A stretch of 20,920 nucleotides of DNA from positions 1-20,920 of the forward strand of contig CAYUCC010000084.1 in assembly GCA_964443225.1 (NCBI GenBank). The letters run 5' to 3'. Shown in pieces: positions 14,852-20,920 of the stretch (position 1 is its first letter; every line of letters begins with the position of its first letter). A program made the translations under genes and the position numbers. The notes under the pieces are model-generated. The model was not told where the DNA came from and did not search any database. It saw nothing but the letters and a program-made list of their open reading frames with translations. Origin of the DNA: SSC4 sp964443225 (GTDB lineage Bacteria; Chloroflexota; Anaerolineae; SSC4; Amarolineaceae).

Positions 14852-15943
14852 ATGACCATCGGCCTTTACGACTTCGAACCGGACCTGGCGCGGGCCTTCA
14901 CCCTACCAGCCAGCTGGTACACGGATCCAGCCATGCTGGCTGTGGAAAAAGAGAAGATCTTTCGCCGTACCTGGCAGTATGCGGCCTCGTTGGATGCACT
15001 GCGTTTTCCGGGCAACTACGTCGCTGTGGAAATCGTCGGTATCCCGATCGTGCTGACCCGCGACCTGCACGGGGACCTGCGGGCATTCTACAACGTTTGC
15101 CGGCACCGTGCGGGCCGCGTTGCCAAAGGTGCGGGCAACCGCAAGACGCTGCAGTGTGCCTACCATGGTTGGCTGTATGGGTTGGATGGCTGTCTGCGCA
15201 CGACGCCCGAGTTCGAAGGGGTGGCCGATTTCGACCGTGCAGACTACGGCCTGCTGCCAATTCGGGTCGAAACCTGGGGGCCGTTTGCGTTCGTCAACAT
15301 GGACGCGACGGCCCCGTCGCTGTTGGAAACCCTGGGCGATATACCCCGCGACACGGCACGCTTCGAGTTCACTGCCATGCGCCGCGTGGAACGGCGTGAC
15401 TACATCATCGATGCCAACTGGAAAGTCTACATCGACAACTACCTGGAAGGGTACCACGTGCCCGTGGCCCATCCAGGACTCTACCGCGAGCTCGACTACG
15501 AAAATTACCGCGTCGATACCTTTCGTTATTACTCATCGCAGTACGCCCCGATACGGCCGGTCAAGGGCGAAGACGCCGCTGGTCGCCACTATACGGCCCT
15601 GCAAGGCGACGACCAGGCTCACTACTACTGGATCTTCCCCAACTTCATGCTCAACATCTATCTGGGCATGCTGCAGATCAACGTCATCGTGCCGCTCAGC
15701 CACGATCGCACCCTGACGATTTTCGAATGGTACTTCGCCGATCCCGGCACGCCCGAAACGTGGAATATGCTGCACGACTCGATGGCCTTCAGCGACGAGA
15801 TTCAGGTCGAGGATATCGAAATCTGCGAGGACGTCTGGCGTAACCTGCAGAGCGGTGCCTACACGGCGGGGCGCTACTGCGTAAAACGTGAAAACGGCGT
15901 ACACCACTTCCACGGCCTGCTGCACGAATACCTCAACCGGTGA
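14852..15943 (+). CDS. Rieske [2Fe-2S] non-heme iron oxygenase, alpha-subunit type
   Basis: A 363-residue cytoplasmic oxygenase of the ring-hydroxylating dioxygenase alpha-subunit superfamily. The Rieske domain has C83-x-H85 (CRHRAG) and C102-x2-H105 (CAYHGW), 16 residues apart, as required for the 2Fe-2S cluster. The catalytic domain carries NWKVYIDNYLEGYHVPVAH with iron ligands H202 and H207 and a likely third ligand Asp321 (QVEDIEIC). DNYLEGYH together with the short length points to the group including choline monooxygenase, glycine-betaine and carnitine oxygenases rather than naphthalene-type enzymes. The substrate cannot be told. No reductase, ferredoxin or beta-subunit gene is in the window. 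GGAGG at 14842-14846 fixes the ATG. The stop is 7 nt from the convergent lipoprotein stop. Confidence 0.93.
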   Translation: MTIGLYDFEPDLARAFTLPASWYTDPAMLAVEKEKIFRRTWQYAASLDALRFPGNYVAVEIVGIPIVLTRDLHGDLRAFYNVCRHRAGRVAKGAGNRKTLQCAYHGWLYGLDGCLRTTPEFEGVADFDRADYGLLPIRVETWGPFAFVNMDATAPSLLETLGDIPRDTARFEFTAMRRVERRDYIIDANWKVYIDNYLEGYHVPVAHPGLYRELDYENYRVDTFRYYSSQYAPIRPVKGEDAAGRHYTALQGDDQAHYYWIFPNFMLNIYLGMLQINVIVPLSHDRTLTIFEWYFADPGTPETWNMLHDSMAFSDEIQVEDIEICEDVWRNLQSGAYTAGRYCVKRENGVHHFHGLLHEYLNR

Positions 15944-15950
15944 TCATTCC

Positions 15951-16490
15951 CTACCGTACCCACACCACCACGCGCCCGACAGCCTCACCCGCGGTGGCCG
16001 TCAAACGCCAACAGCCGGCCGTCGGAAACTTCCACACCGACGGATAGTCTGGTTCGGGCGGTGACAGCGTATCCTCCAACACCTGCCGCAGTCCATCCCC
16101 ACCCCCGTACCGCTCGGCCTGTACCACCAGCTTTCCCTTGAACCCATTCTGCGGCAGCCACAGTATCTTGTGCCGCTCATCGACAGCCGTCACCATACTC
16201 GCTGCGCGCACACAAAATGCCCCATCACAGGCCTGGTAATCCTCCAGGCCGGTGACAGGGCATTCTGTTTCACCCAGTGGGATTGTCAGGTCGATCGCAG
16301 GCGGGGTCGCGGTCAGCACCGCGCCCGGAGGGCGCGGTGCTTCTGTCACTGGCACTTGTGGGCTGCCCACAACCACCGGCCCCGACACCGTAGGTGTCCG
16401 GGAAACCGGGTCGTTCACAGGTGCACCACACCCCACCAGCAAGCCGGCCACCCACACCAGGCTCACCGCACACACCCAACCGCGTACCAT
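15951..16490 (-). CDS. lipoprotein, unknown function
   Basis: A 179-residue protein with signal peptide and lipobox LLVGC (Cys21), a Pro/Thr/Val-rich stretch to about residue 70, then a compact domain with four Cys (C77 in TECPVTG, C88 and C92 in YQACDGAFC, and one late in TAGCWRLTA). The end (FPTAGCWRLTATAG, then VGRVVVWV) looks like the last strands of a beta-sandwich. No family was recognised. The Shine-Dalgarno before the ATG is weak. It converges with the Rieske gene with a 7-nt gap, and is followed upstream on its own strand by repeat copy 2. Confidence 0.78.
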   Translation of the reverse strand: MVRGWVCAVSLVWVAGLLVGCGAPVNDPVSRTPTVSGPVVVGSPQVPVTEAPRPPGAVLTATPPAIDLTIPLGETECPVTGLEDYQACDGAFCVRAASMVTAVDERHKILWLPQNGFKGKLVVQAERYGGGDGLRQVLEDTLSPPEPDYPSVWKFPTAGCWRLTATAGEAVGRVVVWVR

Positions 16491-16580
16491 CAGAGTTCCA
16501 TTGCCCCACTGTCACGTCATCTAGCAAACCCTACTCTCTACTTGCTGACCGCAACTAACGGCGTTACGAAGGCAACGATC

Positions 16581-16656
16581 GAGTACGAGTACGAGTACGA
16601 GTACGAGCAGGACGGGTCACCTACTCCCTACTCCGTACTCCCTACTCCCTACCCCC
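16581..16656. repeat. GAGTAC hexamer and TACTCC heptad repeat block (copy 2)
   Basis: Four GAGTAC hexamers (16581-16604) are followed after a 14-nt gap by CCTACTCCCTACTCCGTACTCC-type heptads (16619-16650), i.e. the same GGAGTAC/GGAGTAG units read on the minus strand. The block runs directly into the stop codon of the dockerin gene (minus strand TAG at 16649-16651). A GCAACTAAC nonamer lies just upstream near 16551, as in copy 1. Nothing else is seen in the 158-bp gap. Confidence 0.85.
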
Positions 16657-19162
16657 CAAACGCCGCCGTCACCAACGCCACGTCGATGATGTTGATCGCG
16701 CCATCGTTGTTGACGTCGTAGTCCGCCTCGTAGAGGCCGGTCTGTGCATAATCGTTCCAGGCCTGTGCGACCAGCGTCACGTCGACGACATCGACCGCAC
16801 CGGAGCAGTCGACGTCCGGCGGCGAACAGGGAACCGCATTCGGACAGCCGCCGAACCAGGTCACGGCATTACTGAGGGTCTGCTCGGCTGCGCTGGCATT
16901 ACCGGCGGCGATGCGCGCCCACTCCGTGCTGAAGAAAGCGGTCTTGAAGCTGCCCGAGGCGTAGTTGGCGATGGTTGGCTGGTTCACGCCGTTGACGAAG
17001 GCCGACGATGCACCGGTGAGGCCCAGGGCATCGGCCAGGTTCTGGAAGCTGGGGAGCGCACCGAGCGTGACGTGCCCGATGCTGCCGCCGATGGGATTGC
17101 CCACCACGCCGTTCACCTGCGAATTGGGCACTTCCTGGTGGGTCGTCACGCCCAGGTAGGTCGAATCGAAGATGGTAGACCCGCCCCGGTCCTTCATGTA
17201 ATCCTGGGCACTCAACAGCAGGCGCCCGCCGCCGATCAGGTAGGAAGCCAGGTTGCCCTCGTCGGTGGCATTGGGGCCGTTGCTGCCCAGCTTGTCGCCC
17301 GCAAACCAGATCACGTTGGAGTAGGGCTGCATGGCGCTGAGCGTGGGACCATTGCCGGTGCCACCACCCACGTCGAAAACGGTGTAAGGAATCCCAAGCG
17401 CGTTCAGCGCGGCGGTGTAGGTGGGCTGCAGGTTGGGGTTATTGTCGTCGTCGTCGACCAGCAGCGTGCACACCGGCGCCGTCGCCTGGGTCGTGAAAGC
17501 AAATGATGGCGACCAATCGCTGGTGCCGCAGGTGTTGGCGCCGCGCACGCGCCAGTGGTACGTGCGGTCGATGCGTAAGGGCGGCGTGACGTTCCAGCTG
17601 GTGCCGGTAACACTGCCGGCGGCTGCCACAATGGTTGTGAAATAACGATCTTCGGCCACCTGCACGTGGTACGACGTGGCATTGGCGGCGGCCGACCAGG
17701 ACAGCTGCGGATCCAGGACGACATTGCCAGCATTGTTGGCCGGTGACAGCAGGATGGGTACCGCAGCAAAGGCATTGACCGTCAGCTGCACCGTCGTCGA
17801 GCGGGTGGTCGTACCATCGGTGCCCTGGATCGTGATGGTGTATTCTCCCACCGGTGTGTTGGCCGCCGTGGTGATCGTCAACGCCGAGGTGCCGGGTGCG
17901 CTGACGGGATTGGGGTCGAACTGTACGGTTACCCCCAGCGGCAGGCCGAGTGCACTCAGTGTGACGTTCCCCGTGTAGCCGCCAGAAGACACCACCGACA
18001 CCGTGTGGGCAACACTGCCCGGCCCGCAGACGCTGCCGCTGGTGGGTGCCACCTGCAGGTTGAAGGTCGGCCCCAGCTGCAAACATTCGTTGGCACTGCA
18101 CAAGCCCGAATCGGGATCGCAGTCGGTGCCGCCGTTGTAGGAATTGAAGCCGCCGACGGCGCAGACCATGCCGCCGGCGGTGGCCGTACCCAGCAGGCGC
18201 CGCGCCTGGTTCAGGTCATCGCCCACCGTCCAGGGCCCACCCCCGCTGTAGGTTTCGGTCGAACCGAGCAGCGTGCCAGCCGAGGAAAAGCCACCGCCCA
18301 CGATGATGGCGGTGTCGCCATCGAGCATGGTGCCGGCGGCCAGGTTGCGGTCGGTGACCAGGCTGCCAATGGTGCTCCAGCTGTTGGTGGTCGGGTTGTA
18401 GGCCAACGTCGAGGTGAAGGCGGGTGGGGTGATGTTGTCATCACCGCCGGCGACCAGGAAGAGCCCGCTGCGCCAGTAGCCGACAGCGCCGTAACGATTG
18501 GTGGGCAGGTTGGCCAGCTGTGTCCAGGCGTTGGTGGTGGCGTTGTAGACGTAGGTCTTGTTGCTGATCGTCGTACCAGAACCGGTGCCGGTCGAGCCGC
18601 CGGCAACGTACACCTTGTTGTTGGCCGCATCGCAGGCAACGGCGTGGAAAATGACCGCCGTCGTTGGGTAGTTGGCACCCGTCGTCCAGCTGTTGCTGCT
18701 TATCGTGTAGATCCAGAGGGTGGGTGAAAAGACGGGTGCGCTGGAGGAGCCGGTCAGGCCGTTGGGCACGTAGATTTTGCCGTTCATGAAGCAGCCCTGC
18801 AGGTTACGCGCCGCCGTCGGCAGGGGCGCCTTGGTCGTCCAGGTGTTGTTTGCCGGATTGTAGGCTTCCACCAGGTCGGTCGGGTTGTAGTCGACGCCGC
18901 TGCGCACCTCGCCACCAATGGCAAATATCGACGTACCATCGGACACCACGGCCAGCCGGCCGCGCGGGACACTCATGGGCGCCTTGAAGGCCCAATTGGT
19001 GTCGGGGTTGGCAGCCGGTGCCGTCTCGAGCCCCGTCAAGCGCCAGGGATCGGACGTGGGTGCCAGTGGGTTGGGCACATCATCGGCCAGGGCCGGTGCA
19101 GCAGAGGCCAGGGTGGCCAGGACGACAAAGGTCAGCAGCAGCCAGAATTTGCGATGCGACAC
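16649..19162 (-). CDS. exported kelch/Ig-like/FN3/dockerin protein
   Basis: An 837-residue secreted protein. The Sec signal is MSHRKFWLLLTFVVLATLAS with cleavage after PALA. Residues about 30-345 hold kelch-type beta-propeller repeats (FAIGGEVRSG, VYVAGGSTGTG, FLVAGGDDN, AIIVGGGFSS, each with a following NxWT strand). Residues about 370-465 are an Ig-like beta-domain (GLPLGVTVQFDPNPVSAPG), about 475-560 an FN3-like domain (ATSYHVQVAEDRYF, YHWRVRGANTCG), and about 564-770 an alpha/beta domain (CTLLVDDDDNNPNLQ, then GGGRLLLSAQDYM) of glutamine-amidotransferase/ThuA-like character. The C-terminus (about 783-837) is a type I dockerin with two EF-hand-like loops (DVDCSGAVDVVDVTL; DVNNDGAINIIDVAL). 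GTG at 19162 was chosen for GGAGGT at 19169-19174 on the minus strand; an ATG at 19219 would put 19 unlikely residues before the signal. Confidence 0.9.
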   Translation of the reverse strand: MSHRKFWLLLTFVVLATLASAAPALADDVPNPLAPTSDPWRLTGLETAPAANPDTNWAFKAPMSVPRGRLAVVSDGTSIFAIGGEVRSGVDYNPTDLVEAYNPANNTWTTKAPLPTAARNLQGCFMNGKIYVPNGLTGSSSAPVFSPTLWIYTISSNSWTTGANYPTTAVIFHAVACDAANNKVYVAGGSTGTGSGTTISNKTYVYNATTNAWTQLANLPTNRYGAVGYWRSGLFLVAGGDDNITPPAFTSTLAYNPTTNSWSTIGSLVTDRNLAAGTMLDGDTAIIVGGGFSSAGTLLGSTETYSGGGPWTVGDDLNQARRLLGTATAGGMVCAVGGFNSYNGGTDCDPDSGLCSANECLQLGPTFNLQVAPTSGSVCGPGSVAHTVSVVSSGGYTGNVTLSALGLPLGVTVQFDPNPVSAPGTSALTITTAANTPVGEYTITIQGTDGTTTRSTTVQLTVNAFAAVPILLSPANNAGNVVLDPQLSWSAAANATSYHVQVAEDRYFTTIVAAAGSVTGTSWNVTPPLRIDRTYHWRVRGANTCGTSDWSPSFAFTTQATAPVCTLLVDDDDNNPNLQPTYTAALNALGIPYTVFDVGGGTGNGPTLSAMQPYSNVIWFAGDKLGSNGPNATDEGNLASYLIGGGRLLLSAQDYMKDRGGSTIFDSTYLGVTTHQEVPNSQVNGVVGNPIGGSIGHVTLGALPSFQNLADALGLTGASSAFVNGVNQPTIANYASGSFKTAFFSTEWARIAAGNASAAEQTLSNAVTWFGGCPNAVPCSPPDVDCSGAVDVVDVTLVAQAWNDYAQTGLYEADYDVNNDGAINIIDVALVTAAFGG

Positions 19163-19209
19163 GAGGTGACCTCCAGGCGGTATGGGTTGGCACGTAGGTG
19201 CGGACGCAT

Positions 19210-19238
19210 AGTGTAACATAGATCACGTTTCCGGGCAA
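19210..19238 (-). promoter_or_regulatory. sigma70 promoter of the dockerin gene
   Basis: On the minus strand TTGCCC (19238-19233), 17-nt spacer, TACACT (19215-19210), 47 nt before the GTG start. Confidence 0.65.
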
Positions 19239-19320
19239 TCGTGCGGATGCAACATCACAGACAACCGAACGCCATCGTGCAACCATGATGGCTGATTGGA
19301 CAGGAGGAGGCACATCGTCG

Positions 19321-19539
19321 ATGGTCAGTCTGGTCGTATCACCCACGTTGACAGTGGACGTCTATCTGCGCGGCGCGTTCGACTCGTTCGGCAGCGTCGT
19401 CATCTACCGTGAGCGTACCGATGAAACGGTCGCCGTTGCGGCAACCGAGTTGGATCACCTCATAGCCGCATTGATCGAGGCTCGTGCGCTGCTCCAGGAG
19501 AACAGCACCCACCCCGCCACGGGCGAGTCACCGCCGTGA
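19321..19539 (+). CDS. small protein overlapping the rhodanese gene
   Basis: A 72-residue protein of unknown function: a beta-rich N-terminal half (VSLVVSPTLTVDVYLRG, VVIYRERTDETVAV) and a helix (TELDHLIAALIEARALLQE). No signal peptide. ATG at 19321 was chosen since GGAGGAGG (19303-19310) lies 10 nt upstream; in-frame ATGs at 19285 and 19288 have no ribosome binding site. Its TGA overlaps the GTG of the rhodanese gene by four bases, a sign of translational coupling. Confidence 0.65.
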   Translation: MVSLVVSPTLTVDVYLRGAFDSFGSVVIYRERTDETVAVAATELDHLIAALIEARALLQENSTHPATGESPP

Positions 19540-19865
19540 AGGTGATCGGCCGTGAAGCCCTGAAAGCCAGGCTGGACGCCGGCGTCTCGCTCAAGCTCGT
19601 CATGGTCACCGGCGAATGGGAATACCGCGCCAAACGTATCCCCGGTTCGATCCACTTTGCCCGCCTGGACATCGCCCTGGCCAGTCTCGATCCGGACGAT
19701 GAGATCGTGCTGTACTGCAGTGACGAATACTGCAACACCAGCCGCCACGCCTACCGCGTCTTCGAAGCCGAAGGATTTTCGAATCTCTGGCACTACGCGG
19801 GCGGTCTGGCCGACTGGGAAGCGGCGGGATACCCGCTTGCGGGCGAGTGGGTTGTGCCATCATGA
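19536..19865 (+). CDS. single-domain rhodanese-like protein
   Basis: A 109-residue cytoplasmic sulfurtransferase-type protein. The catalytic Cys is C61 in VLYCSDEYCNTS, with a second Cys (C66) in the loop; this CxxxxC form of the active-site loop occurs in many small rhodaneses. Family marks are GSIHFARLDI, the loop after strand D, and YAGGLADWEAAGYPL near the end. The start is GTG at 19536, overlapping the previous stop (GTGA). A strong terminator follows at 19937. Sulfur donor and acceptor cannot be told. Confidence 0.9.
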   Translation: MKVIGREALKARLDAGVSLKLVMVTGEWEYRAKRIPGSIHFARLDIALASLDPDDEIVLYCSDEYCNTSRHAYRVFEAEGFSNLWHYAGGLADWEAAGYPLAGEWVVPS

Positions 19866-19936
19866 GGGCCATAGTCCACAAATCGTAGAATCATCGGGTG
19901 TGCTGCACGTGGGTGTACGGCACAACGCCCCTGACG

Positions 19937-19973
19937 GAGGAGTTCGCACCCCCAGGTGCGAACTCCTCTTTCT
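19937..19973 (+). terminator. Rho-independent terminator after the rhodanese gene
   Basis: A perfect 14-bp stem GAGGAGTTCGCACC / GGTGCGAACTCCTC with loop CCCA, followed by TTTCT. Confidence 0.88.
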
Positions 19974-20003
19974 GCGAAAATCCCGGTCAATACCACTTCG
20001 ACG

Positions 20004-20022
20004 TCCCGTGCCGCGGACGGGA
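20004..20022 (-). terminator. short hairpin behind gpmA
   Basis: TCCCGT (20004-20009) and ACGGGA (20017-20022) pair around a 7-nt GC-rich loop, starting one base after the gpmA stop on the minus strand. No T-run follows, so termination is uncertain. Confidence 0.4.
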
Positions 20023-20023
20023 T

Positions 20024-20776
20024 TTACTTCCCTGCGCTGCCCTGTTTCGCCACTGCGTCGGCCGCGGCCTGTGCCGCTGCGGCGTCACCCAGGTAGTAGT
20101 GCGTCAGCGCCTTGAGATCATCGTCCAACTCGTACACCAGCGGGAAGCCAGTGGGGATGTTGAGCTCGATGACCGCTTCTTCCGAGAGATTGTCCAGGTA
20201 TTTCACCAGGGCACGCAGGCTGTTGCCATGGGCGGCAATCAACACGCGCTGCCCGGACCGAATGGTCGGCACGATGGTCTGGTGCCAGTAGGGCAGCACA
20301 CGCGCCAGGGTGTCCTTCAGCGATTCGGTGCGCGGCAGCTCGGCATCGGTCAATGCCGCATAGCGGCGATCGAATCCGGGAAACCGTGGGTCATCCAGGT
20401 CCAGCGCCGGCGGTGGGATGTCGTAACTGCGCCGCCAGACTTTGACCTGGGCATCACCGAACTTGGCCGCCGTTTCGGCTTTGTTGAGGCCTTGCAGCGC
20501 GCCGTAATGGCGCTCGTTGAGCTGCCAGGCACGGTAGACGGGGATCCACATCAAATCCATTTCGTCCAGGGTGATCCACAGCGTGCGGATGGCGCGCTTG
20601 AGGACGGAGGTATAGGCGATATCGAAGGTGAAACCCTCCTCATGCAGCACACGGCCCGCCGCATGGGCCTCGCGCGTTCCCTGCTCGGACAGATCGACGT
20701 CGGTCCAGCCGGTGAAACGGTTCTCCAGGTTCCAGGTGCTTTGGCCATGGCGCAGCAACACAAGTTTTATCGTCAC
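20024..20776 (-). CDS. gpmA: 2,3-bisphosphoglycerate-dependent phosphoglycerate mutase
   Basis: Glycolytic and gluconeogenic enzyme interconverting 3- and 2-phosphoglycerate through a phosphohistidine. It has 250 residues, the usual length. The phosphate-accepting H10 lies in LLRHGQSTWN, E88-R89 in LNERHYGALQGLNK, and the second catalytic H183 in AAHGNSLRALVKYL; NIPTGFPLVYEL is the closing family motif. The C-terminal tail is Ala-rich. The start is GTG at 20776, with AAGGAG (20785-20790 on the minus strand) 8 nt upstream. It has its own promoter, so it is probably monocistronic. Confidence 0.97.
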   Translation of the reverse strand: MTIKLVLLRHGQSTWNLENRFTGWTDVDLSEQGTREAHAAGRVLHEEGFTFDIAYTSVLKRAIRTLWITLDEMDLMWIPVYRAWQLNERHYGALQGLNKAETAAKFGDAQVKVWRRSYDIPPPALDLDDPRFPGFDRRYAALTDAELPRTESLKDTLARVLPYWHQTIVPTIRSGQRVLIAAHGNSLRALVKYLDNLSEEAVIELNIPTGFPLVYELDDDLKALTHYYLGDAAAAQAAADAVAKQGSAGK

Positions 20777-20846
20777 AATCGAGACTCCTTATTAACAAGG
20801 CGGTTTGGAACATCACCGTGCCGCACAACGGCGGCCTTCACGAGTT

Positions 20847-20875
20847 ATTATCGCATAGGAGTGGTGAATTATCAA
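20847..20875 (-). promoter_or_regulatory. sigma70 promoter of gpmA
   Basis: On the minus strand TTGATA (20875-20870), 17-nt spacer, GATAAT (20852-20847). The -35 box touches the first heptad of repeat copy 3. Confidence 0.75.
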
Positions 20876-20920
20876 GGAGTGCGGAGTACGGAGTAGGGAG
20901 TACGGAGTAGGGAGTACGGA
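20876..20920. repeat. GGAGTAC/GGAGTAG heptad-repeat block (copy 3, runs off the window)
   Basis: Six successive heptads (GGAGTGC, then GGAGTAC and GGAGTAG alternating) and the start of a seventh, immediately upstream of the gpmA -35 box. No second arm is visible before the window ends. Confidence 0.9.

Noticed and set aside
16170..16721. Plus-strand ORF across the lipoprotein gene and repeat copy 2
   Set aside because: It encodes low-complexity repeat sequence (EYEYEYEYE) and overlaps two better supported genes.
20876..20920. Operator for gpmA formed by the heptads
   Set aside because: The same units occur in unrelated places, so a gpmA-specific operator is not supported.

Overview
The window looks like chromosomal DNA from a GC-rich, free-living bacterium, most likely a Chloroflexota member of the Anaerolineae/Caldilineae type. 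That placement is inference. It rests on lipoproteins and membrane proteins with long Thr-Pro linkers, a Firmicutes-style T-box leader on leuS, a dockerin/kelch exported protein outside any cellulosome cluster, PspC/LiaF-like membrane proteins and sigma70-type promoters. No phage, transposase, CRISPR or plasmid genes are visible.

Layout. 1-2956 (+): 3' part of ftsH with its terminator, a protein with two PspC domains behind a nested hairpin, a LiaF-like multi-span membrane protein and a short YtxH-like protein. 3028-5452 (-): an operon of ECF sigma factor, membrane anti-sigma factor and mutM. 5564-9580 (+): tRNA-Leu(CAA), a lipoprotein, and an 896-residue protein with four cyclic-nucleotide-binding-like domains, one membrane span and an exported tail. 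The lipoprotein and the large protein end in the same unnamed Cys-containing domain (called GNHN here), each after a Thr-Pro linker. 9581-13043: a heptad-repeat hairpin, a sigma70 promoter, a leucine T-box leader and leuS. 13107-15943 (+): a small lipoprotein, a tandem-duplicated YbaY/YscW-type lipoprotein, then an unknown small protein paired with a Rieske oxygenase. 15951-19162 (-): a small lipoprotein, a second repeat block, and a kelch/Ig-like/FN3/dockerin exported protein. 19321-20776: a small protein overlapping a rhodanese (+), then gpmA (-), with a third heptad-repeat block running off the window end.

How the parts relate. The first 5.5 kb has an envelope-stress flavour (FtsH, PspC, LiaF-like, ECF sigma and anti-sigma). 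leuS is controlled by uncharged tRNA-Leu through transcription attenuation. The least explained parts are the GNHN-domain gene pair and the dispersed GGAGTAC/GGAGTAG heptad repeats, two of which start at the stop codon of a gene. Functions of the unnamed lipoproteins and of the small proteins at 14495 and 19321 cannot be told from the sequence.
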